From an uncultured Microbacterium sp. (GTDB lineage: Bacteria; Actinomycetota; Actinomycetes; Actinomycetales; Microbacteriaceae), in contig CALKHM010000104.1 of assembly GCA_937988695.1 (NCBI GenBank), positions 85,400 through 149,399 of the forward strand: 64,000 bases of DNA. Direction: 5' to 3'. The position numbers and the translations under genes were made by a program. Shown here one piece after another: positions 46,213 through 55,206 of this stretch; position 1 is the first letter of the stretch; each line of letters begins with the position of its first letter. The notes beneath the pieces were generated by a model. The model saw only the letters and a program-made list of their open reading frames with translations, searched no databases and was not told the DNA's origin.

Positions 46213-46662
46213 ATGATTACCACTGACGCTTTCCCCAGCGAGCACGCCCTAGTCGAGTCGTTCGTGACGCACCTCCGCGAGGCCGATAACCCGTGGGGGC
46301 CGCTTGACGTCGGCCTTGAATTCTTCTATCACCGTGGCCGCACCGACGTCGTCGCGTGCACTGCAGAGGGCGATGTCGTCGCTTTCGAGGCTAAACTGAC
46401 CCGCTGGCGAGAGGCGCTTCAACAGGCGTACCGGAATACCTGCTTCGCCCACCGATCGTACGTGCTGCTCCCGCGCGCTGCAGCCCGCATTGCCTGCCAG
46501 TACGAAACCGAGTTCGTGCGCCGCCGTGTCGGCCTCTGCTATATTTCGGATGACCAGCTGATCGTTGCCTTCCATCCCCCCCGGACGGAGCCGATTCAGC
46601 CTTGGCTGTCGGCCGAAGCCGTGCGCTGCGTCACGAGCGAACCTCCTACTCCAGCTTCGTAG
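46213..46662 (+). CDS. Predicted PD-(D/E)XK-like protein, unknown role
   Basis: 149 residues. EFFYHRGRTDVVACTAEGDVVAFEAKLTRWREALQQA contains D and E-A-K in the order and spacing of a restriction-like fold, followed by CFAHRSYVLLPRAAA. The gene starts 11 bases after the integrase relic. It may be a small nuclease or a DNA-end sensor. It lies beside the kinase pair, on the same strand, with 70 bases and an operator between. Confidence 0.65.
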   Translation: MITTDAFPSEHALVESFVTHLREADNPWGPLDVGLEFFYHRGRTDVVACTAEGDVVAFEAKLTRWREALQQAYRNTCFAHRSYVLLPRAAARIACQYETEFVRRRVGLCYISDDQLIVAFHPPRTEPIQPWLSAEAVRCVTSEPPTPAS

Positions 46663-46697
46663 GGCCGTCCCACCGGGCGAGACCCTGCCGAGATGAC

Positions 46698-46732
46698 TGT
46701 GGAGGGTGTCAGACTCCTATCGACCCTCCACA
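46698..46732. promoter_or_regulatory. Operator TGTGGAGGGT-N15-ACCCTCCACA abutting kinase start
   Basis: Perfect ten-base arms at 46698-46707 and 46723-46732, the second ending at the kinase ATG. It could equally form a hairpin that hides the ribosome site. It separates the kinase pair from the PD-(D/E)XK gene and is the strongest control element of this section. Confidence 0.7.
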
Positions 46733-47632
46733 ATGACTACCCCTCCCCTTGCGGCGAATCTTGAGTCCGTGGCCCGCGCCATCTGTGCGGCCCGCGGGCT
46801 CACTTTCGTGCGCTACGTCGGTGCTGGTGCCTTTAAGCAGACGTTCGAGGTTGACCAGGGCGGCGCGTCGTACGCATTGAAGGTCTACAACACGCGCAAC
46901 AGCCCGGAACGCGCCGCACGCGAGATCGAAGCGATGACGCGGTGCACGCACGCCCACATCGGGTGCCTGGCCGCCATCGACGAGTACGAGGATGCCTCGG
47001 GACGCTTCGCGTTCTCGCTGGAAGAGTACCTCGGGGGAGGCACGCTGTCCGCGCGCCTGCTGGTCGAGCTGATGAGGCCGACCGAGGTTCACACGTTTGG
47101 CACGGCGCTCATCGACGCCGTGGCCCACATCGCGTGCCTGGACCTGGTGCACCGAGATCTCAAGCCCGACAACATCATGTTCCGCGCGGATGGAGTGACC
47201 CCAGTGGTGGTGGACTTCGGACTGGTGCGTGATCTGAATGCCCGCTCGCTTACGCAGACGCATGTCATGCAGGGGCCGGGCACACCGCTGTTCGCACCGC
47301 CCGAGCAGCTGCTGAACGCTAAGGGCATGATCGACTGGCGTGCCGACCAGTTCTCCCTCGGGGTTGTGCTGTCCTACTGCGCCTTCGGCAAACATCCCTA
47401 TCAGGCTGAGGGTGACGGGCCGCTGGAGATCGTCACGCGCGTGGTAGAGCGTGCGGACCCGGTGCCGGCATTCACCGAAGCCGCTACGGCGGCCGGGCTG
47501 CAGGCGCTGGTAAGGATGGTCGCGCCGTGGCCGGTCCAGCGCTTCCGCACTCCGGAGGCTCTGGCCCGCACCTGGGCCGAACAGCACCCGGCTGACCACG
47601 CCGCCTCGGGCGCGGCGTCGGGAGGGGTCTGA
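46733..47632 (+). CDS. Soluble Ser/Thr protein kinase, paired with unknown protein
   Basis: 299 residues, all kinase. Gly-rich loop VGAGAFKQTF, K50 (YALKVY), alpha-C E64, catalytic loop H140-R141-D142-L-K-P-D-N147, D161-F162-G163, then GTPLFAPPEQLL and DWRADQFSLGVVLSYCAFGKHPY. No transmembrane or PASTA part, unlike housekeeping PknB types, so it is cytoplasmic. The stop overlaps the next ATG (TGATG), giving a fixed two-gene unit. Stand-alone kinases in mobile islands sometimes act in phage defence (inference by analogy). Start at 46733 is set by the operator arm and end of the dyad. Confidence 0.88.
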   Translation: MTTPPLAANLESVARAICAARGLTFVRYVGAGAFKQTFEVDQGGASYALKVYNTRNSPERAAREIEAMTRCTHAHIGCLAAIDEYEDASGRFAFSLEEYLGGGTLSARLLVELMRPTEVHTFGTALIDAVAHIACLDLVHRDLKPDNIMFRADGVTPVVVDFGLVRDLNARSLTQTHVMQGPGTPLFAPPEQLLNAKGMIDWRADQFSLGVVLSYCAFGKHPYQAEGDGPLEIVTRVVERADPVPAFTEAATAAGLQALVRMVAPWPVQRFRTPEALARTWAEQHPADHAASGAASGGV

Positions 47633-48789
47633 TGCCGGCGTATCACCAGATGGGCCATGACTCGGAGAATCTGCTGCTGGAGCCCGGCTTGGCAGCGTTC
47701 CGAGGCATGATCGTAAGCCCCGTGAACTACTCCGAGCCCGACATGAACGCCCAGATCGCGGCCGTTCGCGCGGATGATGGAAAGGCCGATTTCGACGTCG
47801 TGTTTGACCCGCAGCTCTACTCACCTCGCACGGAACGGGGGTGTCTGCGTGACTGGTCGTACTTCCCGAGCGACGTCGACACCGCCGACCGTAGCGCGGA
47901 CGTGTGGTGGCAGACCCTCGTCGCGGCTATCGCCCCCGCGGTGGGCGGTCTCCCAGTGAACGCGATCTGTTCGCCGGCCGAGGTGCCCCGTGCCTATCCC
48001 GACGCGTACTTCGCGCAGACGATCCGCGTCGGCAACATGCTCGCCGACGCCGTTCGCGGCACTGGCATCCGACCGCTCCAGACGGCGATAGTCGGGCTGG
48101 CCGAGCTCACGACGCCGCGGCGTGCCCTCGCCGTGGCATCAGCGATCTCCGCCACGAAGTGTGAGGGCGTCTACCTGGTGTTCGTCGGATCGACCGAACC
48201 GCGACGCGAGCTAGCGCACGTAGAGGAGTTGAAGGGCGCCATGCGCCTCATTCACGCGCTGAGCCGCGAGGCCGAGTTGCCCGTGCTGGTCGGTTTCACC
48301 TCAACGGACGCCGTGCTGTGGAAAGCCGCGGGTGCCTCATCCGTCGCAACGGGTAAGTTCTTCAACCTGCGACGGTTTACGCTTTCCCGTTTTGAGGAGC
48401 CAGGCGGGGGAGGCGGCCAGCTGCCCTACTGGGTTGAGGAGGCGCTACTCGCCTTTCTGCGCGAGTCCGATATCACCCGCGTACAGGGCCGGAGCATGCT
48501 CAGCCCAGTGCATGACTCAAACCCATACTCGCAGCGTGTCCTCAAGCAGCTCGCTGAGCAGCCGGGGAAGGCTTGGGTAGCGCAAGGCTGGCGACAGTTC
48601 ATGCATTGGTTTGCTGACGTCGAAGGTCGCATCGAGAATGGGACGGTGGACGTCCGGAGGATGTTACGCGAGTCCGAAGTCAACTGGCGCGATCTCGAGG
48701 ATGCCGACGTCCTGATGGAAGAGCAGCGCAACGATGGCATGTGGCTCCGCGCGTGGCGCCGAGCTCTTGCGGAGTACATGCAGCACTAA
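47632..48789 (+). CDS. Conserved-looking TIM-barrel-like protein coupled to the kinase
   Basis: 385 residues. Strand-helix units follow each other: DVVFDPQLYSPRTERGCLRDW, AICSPAEVPRAYPDAYFAQTI, QTAIVGLAELTTPRRALAVAS, EGVYLVFVGSTEPRRELAHVE and LVGFTSTDAVLWKAAGASSV-ATGKFFNLRRF. This suggests a (beta/alpha)8 barrel of the tRNA-ribosyltransferase or related type, but I cannot name a family. The last 110 residues are helical and charged (EGRIENGTVDVRRMLRESEV). The invariant-looking acidic and basic residues at strand ends argue for an enzyme. Fixed coupling to a kinase suggests phosphorylation controls it, or that both act in one response. Confidence 0.72.
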   Translation: MPAYHQMGHDSENLLLEPGLAAFRGMIVSPVNYSEPDMNAQIAAVRADDGKADFDVVFDPQLYSPRTERGCLRDWSYFPSDVDTADRSADVWWQTLVAAIAPAVGGLPVNAICSPAEVPRAYPDAYFAQTIRVGNMLADAVRGTGIRPLQTAIVGLAELTTPRRALAVASAISATKCEGVYLVFVGSTEPRRELAHVEELKGAMRLIHALSREAELPVLVGFTSTDAVLWKAAGASSVATGKFFNLRRFTLSRFEEPGGGGGQLPYWVEEALLAFLRESDITRVQGRSMLSPVHDSNPYSQRVLKQLAEQPGKAWVAQGWRQFMHWFADVEGRIENGTVDVRRMLRESEVNWRDLEDADVLMEEQRNDGMWLRAWRRALAEYMQH

Positions 48790-48950
48790 GAGGGGCGTCA
48801 CAACCGCCGGGCTTAGCTCAAGCCAAGCCGGCGCGGTCGGGGTGCTCGTGCTGTACCGCGGGTGCCCACCGAGTACGGCATCAGGATCGTTTCACTGCGC
48901 GATCATGGCCCATGCCAGCCCCCAGCACAGGACCCGGACCTAAGTGGCGT

Positions 48951-48970
48951 CCACCTGCTACGGCAGGTGG
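48951..48970 (+). terminator. 8-bp stem with UACG tetraloop
   Basis: CCACCTGC-TACG-GCAGGTGG forms an exceptionally stable C(UACG)G hairpin on the plus strand, 162 bases after the kinase-pair stop. It probably marks the 3' end of that transcript. On the minus strand it lies about 90 bases past traF. The remaining sequence of 48790-49061 shows no gene. Confidence 0.55.
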
Positions 48971-49061
48971 CCGCTCAACCAGCCACTCGAGACGGTCAAG
49001 GCACCGTCCGTCTCTGTGGCCCTGAAGCGACGTGACGCCGGTGGCCACTGATATCGGTGTC

Positions 49062-49721
49062 CTACGGCAGTGAGAACGACAGATCGCACGGCACGACGTA
49101 TTGCGTCGTCCAAATCGGCATCACGAGCGAGACCAATCCGGAGGTGCCGATCGGCCCAAAGTAGCGCGAATCCCAGGACCCGGACGAGAAGGGCGACCAC
49201 AGCCACACTTGGCCCGCGCGCAGTACGTAGGTATCGAACGGCACGTGCGCGAGCGGGCGGCGGCGCGAATCGCGCGCAAGCGGGCGCGTGTTTGGAATCG
49301 CACGCCCGTTGAGCACGACGCCGGCCGCTCCGTAGCGGATCGTGTCACCCGCCACCCCGAGCACGATCTTGCCAAGCGGTTCCGTCCCGGCAGCACACGA
49401 CCCCGCCGCTAGGTAGCCGAGCGCGCGGCCGGCGGCAGCCGTGGCGGGCGGCAGACACCACATACCAATAGTGCCACGATCCGGTGTCCCGTCGATGGTG
49501 CGATAGAGGCCCATCGGGAGACTTGGCGTATGCTGGATGCGGAGCCCGGCGCCGTGCACGGCCACGACGATCGCCGCGAAGAGCGCAAGCACGAGCCCCA
49601 GGCGGAGGAGGTTTGCTCCTCGGCTCGGTAGTGCATCGGCCGATGTGCCTCGCTCGACAGGCTTGCTCCTAACGGCACGCACAGCATACCTCACAACGAG
49701 AGAAGCAGACCGAACAGCCAT
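49062..49721 (-). CDS. traF: TraF-like conjugation signal peptidase (S26)
   Basis: 219 residues. A hydrophobic anchor (LLRLGLVLALFAAIVVAVHG) precedes the S26 active-site Ser S67 (HTPSLPMGLY) and Lys K118 (PLGKIVLGVAGD), with WDSRYFGPI as box E. In IncP-type systems TraF processes and cyclises the TrbC pilin. It ends the T4SS unit, five bases after traG. N-terminus is longer than RP4 TraF. Confidence 0.88.
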   Translation of the reverse strand: MAVRSASLVVRYAVRAVRSKPVERGTSADALPSRGANLLRLGLVLALFAAIVVAVHGAGLRIQHTPSLPMGLYRTIDGTPDRGTIGMWCLPPATAAAGRALGYLAAGSCAAGTEPLGKIVLGVAGDTIRYGAAGVVLNGRAIPNTRPLARDSRRRPLAHVPFDTYVLRAGQVWLWSPFSSGSWDSRYFGPIGTSGLVSLVMPIWTTQYVVPCDLSFSLP

Positions 49722-49726
49722 GCCGC

Positions 49727-51784
49727 TCAGAGCGTGACACGCGCCGGAACGGTAGCGACCGCGGGCTGGCCCGCCGACGTGCTCGCAGCGTACACGGAGC
49801 CATAGAGCGGATTTTCGGAGGCGAGGCCGGCAAACTCCGGGTCCATCAGGTAGTTGAGCTTCCGCGCCCGAATCGGGCTCCTACCGCGCACGAGCAGAAG
49901 CTGTTGATCAGCAGGCAGACGCATCACCTCGTCAGCCGTGAGCAGCCGCCGCCCCTTCTCCGACACCGTCTGCGCCGCCGACTGGTTCCGCGCCGAGTTC
50001 CGACCGTGCGAGATCCCGGCCGATAAGTTCTCGCTCTCGACGTGGATCGTCGCGTCGCCGATCCGCTCCGACAGGTGCTTGGCTGTGAACAGGTCGTTCG
50101 TGCCGAACGCCTGGAGCACCTGAGCGCTCCCCTCGAACGTCTCCCAGCGGTCGCGGTAGTGCGCCTTGAGCTGCGAGAGATCCTGCAGGATGAGCCAGAA
50201 CGTCACGCCGAACCCGCCGACGAGCGAGATCGCGTCCTCCACCGGCCCCATGCGCCCGAGGTTCGCGAACTCGTCGAGCAGGAAGAGCACGCGATGCCGG
50301 GGTGGCGTGCGCGTGCGCGTCATCGCCAGGAGCCCGCACCCGATCATCAGCCGGAGCCAGCGCCGGTACGTGCTCAGCCGCTCGGCGGGCAGCACGAGGA
50401 ATAAACTCACAAGCTCCGTCTTGAGCCGATCGAGCGAGAGCGCCGACCCCGCACGTCCCGAGGACGAGAGCACGGCCACCATGCGCGGTGAGTCGAGGAA
50501 GTGGGTATGCGACTGCGCGGTGGAGATGACGCCCGATTGCTCCTTGCCCGCCTTCTGTAGATGCCGGGTGGCCGCGCGCGCGATCAGCTCGCCCGCTGGC
50601 GTCCGGTCGCGCGCGCACGCCTGCATCTGCTCGAGGACGTCCCTGAACTCGGCCGGCGGCAGCGTGAGGAGCCGGCGCACCTGCGGCAGCGTGCGGGTGC
50701 CGGCGGCGGCATGCTCCTTGACCGCGACGTACAGGATGAACCCGGCGATCAGTGCGCGCGCCTCGTTGTCCCAGAACCCGGCCTCACCGCCGCCTCCGGT
50801 GAAGTCGGCGACGATGAGCATGTCGGCCAGAAGCATCGCGTCGTCCGACACGTCCGGGCCGGCGGGGTCGATCATGTCGAGCGGATTGAAGCCGAGACGG
50901 GGCGCGTCCGTAATCTCGAACGGATCTAGCGCGATCACCTCCTGCCCGAGCGCCTGGCGCTGGGCTCGCGTTACGGCGTAGTTCTCCCCCTTGGGGTCGG
51001 TGACCAGCACCGACCCGGGGTAGGTGAGCAGGTTCGGGATCACCGCGCCCACGCCCTTTCCGCTCCGCGTGGGCGCGACGGTCAGCAGATGGCCCTCGTC
51101 GGCGAACCGGAGGACCGATGGTACTGAGCGTGCGATCCGCCGGGCCGCACGGGCGGGCACCGGCGCCATGCCGGCGAGCGGACGCCCGATCGCCACCCCG
51201 GTGCCGCCGAGCACGGGGCCGAGCAGGTCGGCGCCATCGTCCCAGGCGGCCGACCCGTGCGAGGTCGAGGGCGCACGCCGTGCGCGCGAGGGTCGTGCGG
51301 CGAACGTCATGGCAAGCGCGACGAGGAGCGCGCCCATCATCACGACCAGCCCACTGTGCGTGACCGGTGCGACCCCCGCGACCGTCTGGTAGCGGACCGC
51401 CCACAACACACCCCGGTAGGGCGCGTAGACGGGCCCCAGGCTCACCACGGTCGAGCCGATCGCGGCGGCCAGACAGGCGACGGCTACGGCCGGGCCGAAG
51501 CGCTGCGCTCGCCCGCGCAGCATCGTGACGAGCGCGGCCCCAGCGAGGAGGACGGCGCCCGCGCGCCACCACCGCACCACTTCTGGCGGCGGCGCGTATG
51601 CCCAGGGCCCGAGGTTCCGCTGGTAGCCGAGCCGGAACGCGATGACCTGGGTCCCGCACCACGCCGCGAACACCACACATGCGAGCAGCAGCACCACCGT
51701 CGGCTTGCTGGACGGCAGCGCGGCGCTCGGCCGCCGCGGCGACACGGCCGCAGGTGCCCCCGGTAGCTCACGGCGCGGCGTCAT
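49727..51784 (-). CDS. traG: TraG/VirD4 type IV coupling protein
   Basis: 685 residues. Three N-terminal membrane helices (TVVLLLACVVFAAWCGTQV, AGAVLLAGAALVTML and later LVVMMGALLVALAMTFA), then the Walker A APTRSGKGVG (K243), TDPKGENYAVT and the Walker B VLFLLDEFANLGRM. It feeds relaxosome substrate into the mating channel using ATP. No relaxase is visible in the window, so its cognate mob genes must be elsewhere. Starts 20 bases after trbI. Confidence 0.93.
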   Translation of the reverse strand: MTPRRELPGAPAAVSPRRPSAALPSSKPTVVLLLACVVFAAWCGTQVIAFRLGYQRNLGPWAYAPPPEVVRWWRAGAVLLAGAALVTMLRGRAQRFGPAVAVACLAAAIGSTVVSLGPVYAPYRGVLWAVRYQTVAGVAPVTHSGLVVMMGALLVALAMTFAARPSRARRAPSTSHGSAAWDDGADLLGPVLGGTGVAIGRPLAGMAPVPARAARRIARSVPSVLRFADEGHLLTVAPTRSGKGVGAVIPNLLTYPGSVLVTDPKGENYAVTRAQRQALGQEVIALDPFEITDAPRLGFNPLDMIDPAGPDVSDDAMLLADMLIVADFTGGGGEAGFWDNEARALIAGFILYVAVKEHAAAGTRTLPQVRRLLTLPPAEFRDVLEQMQACARDRTPAGELIARAATRHLQKAGKEQSGVISTAQSHTHFLDSPRMVAVLSSSGRAGSALSLDRLKTELVSLFLVLPAERLSTYRRWLRLMIGCGLLAMTRTRTPPRHRVLFLLDEFANLGRMGPVEDAISLVGGFGVTFWLILQDLSQLKAHYRDRWETFEGSAQVLQAFGTNDLFTAKHLSERIGDATIHVESENLSAGISHGRNSARNQSAAQTVSEKGRRLLTADEVMRLPADQQLLLVRGRSPIRARKLNYLMDPEFAGLASENPLYGSVYAASTSAGQPAVATVPARVTL

Positions 51785-51804
51785 GGGGGTGCCTCACGAG
51801 CGCC

Positions 51805-53139
51805 TCACCGCGAGCCCGCGCCCACGGCGTACGGGCCGGGGAACGTCAGGTCCACGTTCAGGAACACGTTCACGGGCGTGCCCTGCGGGACGCGGATCGT
51901 CGGCTGGACGTTGAGGTCGCGCTGTAGGAGCTGCGTCGCCACCTGAGCGAGCTCCTGCCCGACGGCGCCGGCCGCGACCTGGCCGGCCGAGGGTGCCGCG
52001 AACGCGCCTCCCTGCCGTGGCTGCGAGAGCTGCAGGCCCGCACTAACGAGCGAGAGCAGCCCGGCCGTGCCGAACGCCCGGCGCGCATGACGGTCCACAT
52101 CCCCACCCACTCCGCGCGCCCCGCGCTCGTCGGCGCCAGGCAATCCGGGCAGGGTGATACTCCGTCCGTCCGGCAGGAGCACGCGCGTCCAGGCGATCAG
52201 CATGCGGCTCTGGCCCGCGTTCACACGATCGCCATAGGCGCAGAGCAGCTTCGCACCCTTTGGGATGAGGATCGTGCGCTGCGTCGGCGTGTCGTAGACG
52301 TCGCGCGTGATCTGCGCCAGACACTCACCCGGCAGCTCCGAGTTGATCTCGGTGAGCAGGACCGCCGGCACCACCGTGCCAGCCTGCACCGCGAACGGTC
52401 CGGGCGACGGTTCCACGGACGTGCGGATCGTGTGCGCGGTCGGTTGCGCCGCCTCGGCCATGAGCGCGTCCCGTGTCTCGCGTCTGCCAACCGCACCGCC
52501 GGGCGCACCAGGCATCTGCGGCCCCTCGGGCATCGCGAGCCCGTAGCTCTCGCCGCCTGATGTAGCACCAGGATCGCCACTTCCCTGCCCTGCCCCTCGT
52601 ATGTCCGCTGTCCCACGCTCGGCCGACGCGACGAGCGGGGCCTCCAACGCCGCCTCGTAGGCCGCCCGCCGACGCTCGGCGGCCGTCGGCGGGCGGTGAG
52701 CAGGAATCCCCGCGCTTACCGCCAGCACCGGCTGGCCTTCGTCGTAGGCGCCATAGAAACCCTGACCGTAGGGTGAGCGATCGGCCTCTGCGTCCATCCC
52801 GCGCAGTCGCTCGGCGAGGGCGGCGGTATCTATCGGTGCGACATCCGGCATGCCGGCGTTCGCCAGCGGGGTATCACCGAACGCGGGATCGGCGATCCGT
52901 GGGCGTGGCCGCCGGTCGAGGTAGGTGGCCGGCGGCACTTCGGGCGCACGCGCCGATCCTGCCGGTCCGGTCGAGCGCGTCGGCGAGACCAGCACGACGG
53001 CCGCGATCACGAACACGCCCATGACGACGGCCACGATCGTCAGCGCGTTCCGGTTGAATCGTGGCGGCTTTGGCGGTGCCGGTCGCACCACCGGGCCAGT
53101 GGTTCCGGCGGGCTCGCCGGGCGGCAACGGACCGGTCAT
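51805..53139 (-). CDS. trbI: TrbI/VirB10 channel protein
   Basis: 444 residues. One inner-membrane helix (ALTIVAVVMGVFVIAAVVLV), a long Pro-rich periplasmic stretch, then the VirB10 beta-barrel domain: FAVQAGTVVPAVLLTEINSE, LPGECLAQITRDVYDTPTQR, TILIPKGAKLLCAYGDRV and MLIAWTRVLLPDGRSITLPG. It spans both membranes and senses ATPase energy in the T4SS. Its start lies two bases after trbG. Confidence 0.93.
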   Translation of the reverse strand: MTGPLPPGEPAGTTGPVVRPAPPKPPRFNRNALTIVAVVMGVFVIAAVVLVSPTRSTGPAGSARAPEVPPATYLDRRPRPRIADPAFGDTPLANAGMPDVAPIDTAALAERLRGMDAEADRSPYGQGFYGAYDEGQPVLAVSAGIPAHRPPTAAERRRAAYEAALEAPLVASAERGTADIRGAGQGSGDPGATSGGESYGLAMPEGPQMPGAPGGAVGRRETRDALMAEAAQPTAHTIRTSVEPSPGPFAVQAGTVVPAVLLTEINSELPGECLAQITRDVYDTPTQRTILIPKGAKLLCAYGDRVNAGQSRMLIAWTRVLLPDGRSITLPGLPGADERGARGVGGDVDRHARRAFGTAGLLSLVSAGLQLSQPRQGGAFAAPSAGQVAAGAVGQELAQVATQLLQRDLNVQPTIRVPQGTPVNVFLNVDLTFPGPYAVGAGSR

Positions 53140-53141
53140 GA

Positions 53142-54236
53142 TCAGTGCCCTCCCGCCGGCAGGTGCACCTTCCCCCAGGCGCGGTTCTCGATTTCGAGCG
53201 TCTGTTCGTACTTGCCGCCGCCGAGGACGAGCAGGCCGCGACGGAAGGTGCGATCCGTCACGTAGAGGTCGTCGCGCACCGTGTAGTTGACCAGCGTGCG
53301 CGTGCCGTCGTCTTCGAGCGCGTAGAGCACCGGCGCTGCCTCATGGCGCGCGGACTCGGGCACGCGGATGTAGACGTGCGCGCCGTCGTCGAATACCTCG
53401 GCGGGTTTCCAGGGGAACTTCGGCTTGCGGGGCAGCTTGTAGTCCCGGTTCACCCTCACGAGCCGGAGGTCCACCGTGTCCGCCGTTTTTGCCTCTGCCG
53501 TCAGGGCCGCCGGCGCCGCCGCACCGGCGCCGCGCGCCGAGTCGTCGGGGTAGTAGAAGCGGAGCTGTCGCACCGACAGGCCTGGCGGGTTGGTCGTGCC
53601 CGCCTTGCACGGTGGTGAGTCGAGCGTGATGTCGTACACTCGCCGGTCCGTGGGTATGACCAGGTTCGTAGTCAGGTCGCAGTCCTTCGGCTTCACTATT
53701 ACCAGCGGTACCGTGCCGCCAGGACCAGACTTCGACGTGAAGCGCGCCCAGCGCACCGGGTCAGCGAGGGCAACGGAATCCGTGATCGTCTCGCCGAGTT
53801 CGAGTTCGATAGTGCAGGCACGGAGTGCTGTACAGACAAGGGTCGGTACCGCTCGCCCGTACGGGAACACTGTCACGGGCCCAACCGTGACGGGCACCGC
53901 GCTGCCTGTCTCTCTATAGAGCTGCACCGCGCGTTCGACGGCCTCGCTGACGGTACGCGCCGATGACAGTGATGTGGCGCTCGGAGGCTCCCTTGCCGGA
54001 GTCATCTCCGGCCGCGTCACCAACGAAGCCGGGACAACGTCGCTCACGCCACCCTTCGGATTGCCTTGCGCGCCGAGTTGGCACAGGGGCACGATGAGTG
54101 TTGCGGCAACTATGAGAACCACGCGTGCTACTTCCTCGGCGCGCTTCTGAGGGCGCCGGCGCCAGTGCGCAGGTCGTGGGCGCCCCTGCTTGGGGATGCT
54201 GGGAGTGACCCGCTGGGGCAGTTCGATGGCAATCAT
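53142..54236 (-). CDS. trbG: TrbG/VirB9 outer-membrane complex protein
   Basis: 364 residues from ATG 54236 (AGGAG eight bases upstream; a longer frame to 54443 is not supported). Signal-like VVLIVAATLIVPLCQLGAQ, N-domain with TVFPYGRAVPTLVCTALRAC and the VirB9 C-domain (KLPRKPKFPWKPAEVFDDG, HVYIRVPESARHEAAPVLYA). With TrbI it forms the core pore. It begins five bases after trbF stop. Confidence 0.92.
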   Translation of the reverse strand: MIAIELPQRVTPSIPKQGRPRPAHWRRRPQKRAEEVARVVLIVAATLIVPLCQLGAQGNPKGGVSDVVPASLVTRPEMTPAREPPSATSLSSARTVSEAVERAVQLYRETGSAVPVTVGPVTVFPYGRAVPTLVCTALRACTIELELGETITDSVALADPVRWARFTSKSGPGGTVPLVIVKPKDCDLTTNLVIPTDRRVYDITLDSPPCKAGTTNPPGLSVRQLRFYYPDDSARGAGAAAPAALTAEAKTADTVDLRLVRVNRDYKLPRKPKFPWKPAEVFDDGAHVYIRVPESARHEAAPVLYALEDDGTRTLVNYTVRDDLYVTDRTFRRGLLVLGGGKYEQTLEIENRAWGKVHLPAGGH

Positions 54237-54241
54237 CGTGG

Positions 54242-55108
54242 TTACTCCTGCTGCGAAGGAATAGCTGTTGCCGACGTGCTGGGACCATACGACCCTGCTG
54301 ATACATCGGGCGCTACTCGCGTGCGCCCGGTTGCGAGCCGGGTCCAGTTGATCGACGTGATGAAGAGACCCAGCGGGTTCACCGCCATGCGCGCGTCGGC
54401 CCTCACCGGAGGCACGATTCGCGTACTCAGGTAGCCTTCCCACGCCGACGTCGTGGAGAGGCCGCTAGCCGAGCCACCGGCCTGAGGGATCGCCGTTTCC
54501 GTCCACGTCACCTTCCAGGTCTCCCGTCCGGCAGGCGCGCCGGGAACGGGCAGGACGCTCGTGACGTCGATCAGCCGCGTCATGTCAGCCGCCAGAAGCC
54601 GCGGGTCGTTCTCGGGGTCCGCGAAGTACTCGTTCAGGAAGCCCGCTGCGTTCCGGTCCACGAAGGCGTAGGCTCGCGTGACCATATCCGCCTGCACCGC
54701 CGGATCCGCGGTAACCGTGCGGAGATCGCGGATGAATGCCGTCAGGTCCCGCACCACCACCCGTCGGTCTGTCGCCTTCATCGGTTCGGCCGGGCCGAAG
54801 GACTGAGCCTCACCGAGTCGATCCACCTCCACCACATAGGGCGTTATCCGCGACTGCGTGGCGGCCGTCACCAGCCCGACGCTCTCTATGGCCGCGATTG
54901 TCAGCGCAGCATAGGCGACGAGCTGCCAGTTGCGCTTACCGCGGGCAAGATCGCCGAACATCGCCTGGAATTCGGCGCGCCCCTTCACGTGTGGGCTGAG
55001 CTGCGCGGCAACGTAGCCGTTCTCCTTTTCATCTGGCGCGCCGGTACCGTTGGTCGAGGGCAGTGAGCCCGATGGCTTCGACCGGGACAGGGAGAAGAAG
55101 CGATTCAT
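54242..55108 (-). CDS. trbF: TrbF/VirB8 inner-membrane assembly factor
   Basis: 288 residues. One helix (WQLVAYAALTIAAIESVGLV) then a periplasmic NTF2-like domain with ITPYVVEVDRLGEAQSFGPA and WKVTWTETAI. Standard VirB8 plan. A 98-bp gap separates it from trbL upstream, the widest gap in the operon; I see no gene in it. Confidence 0.9.
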   Translation of the reverse strand: MNRFFSLSRSKPSGSLPSTNGTGAPDEKENGYVAAQLSPHVKGRAEFQAMFGDLARGKRNWQLVAYAALTIAAIESVGLVTAATQSRITPYVVEVDRLGEAQSFGPAEPMKATDRRVVVRDLTAFIRDLRTVTADPAVQADMVTRAYAFVDRNAAGFLNEYFADPENDPRLLAADMTRLIDVTSVLPVPGAPAGRETWKVTWTETAIPQAGGSASGLSTTSAWEGYLSTRIVPPVRADARMAVNPLGLFITSINWTRLATGRTRVAPDVSAGSYGPSTSATAIPSQQE

Positions 55109-55206
55109 GTCTTCCTCATGGCAATCCTCACTGACAACGAGAGGGATGAGCTAGAACGGTGCTGGGGGAGACCGGAACGACGGGCGTGCTGGTGGAAGAG
55201 CCGTGG

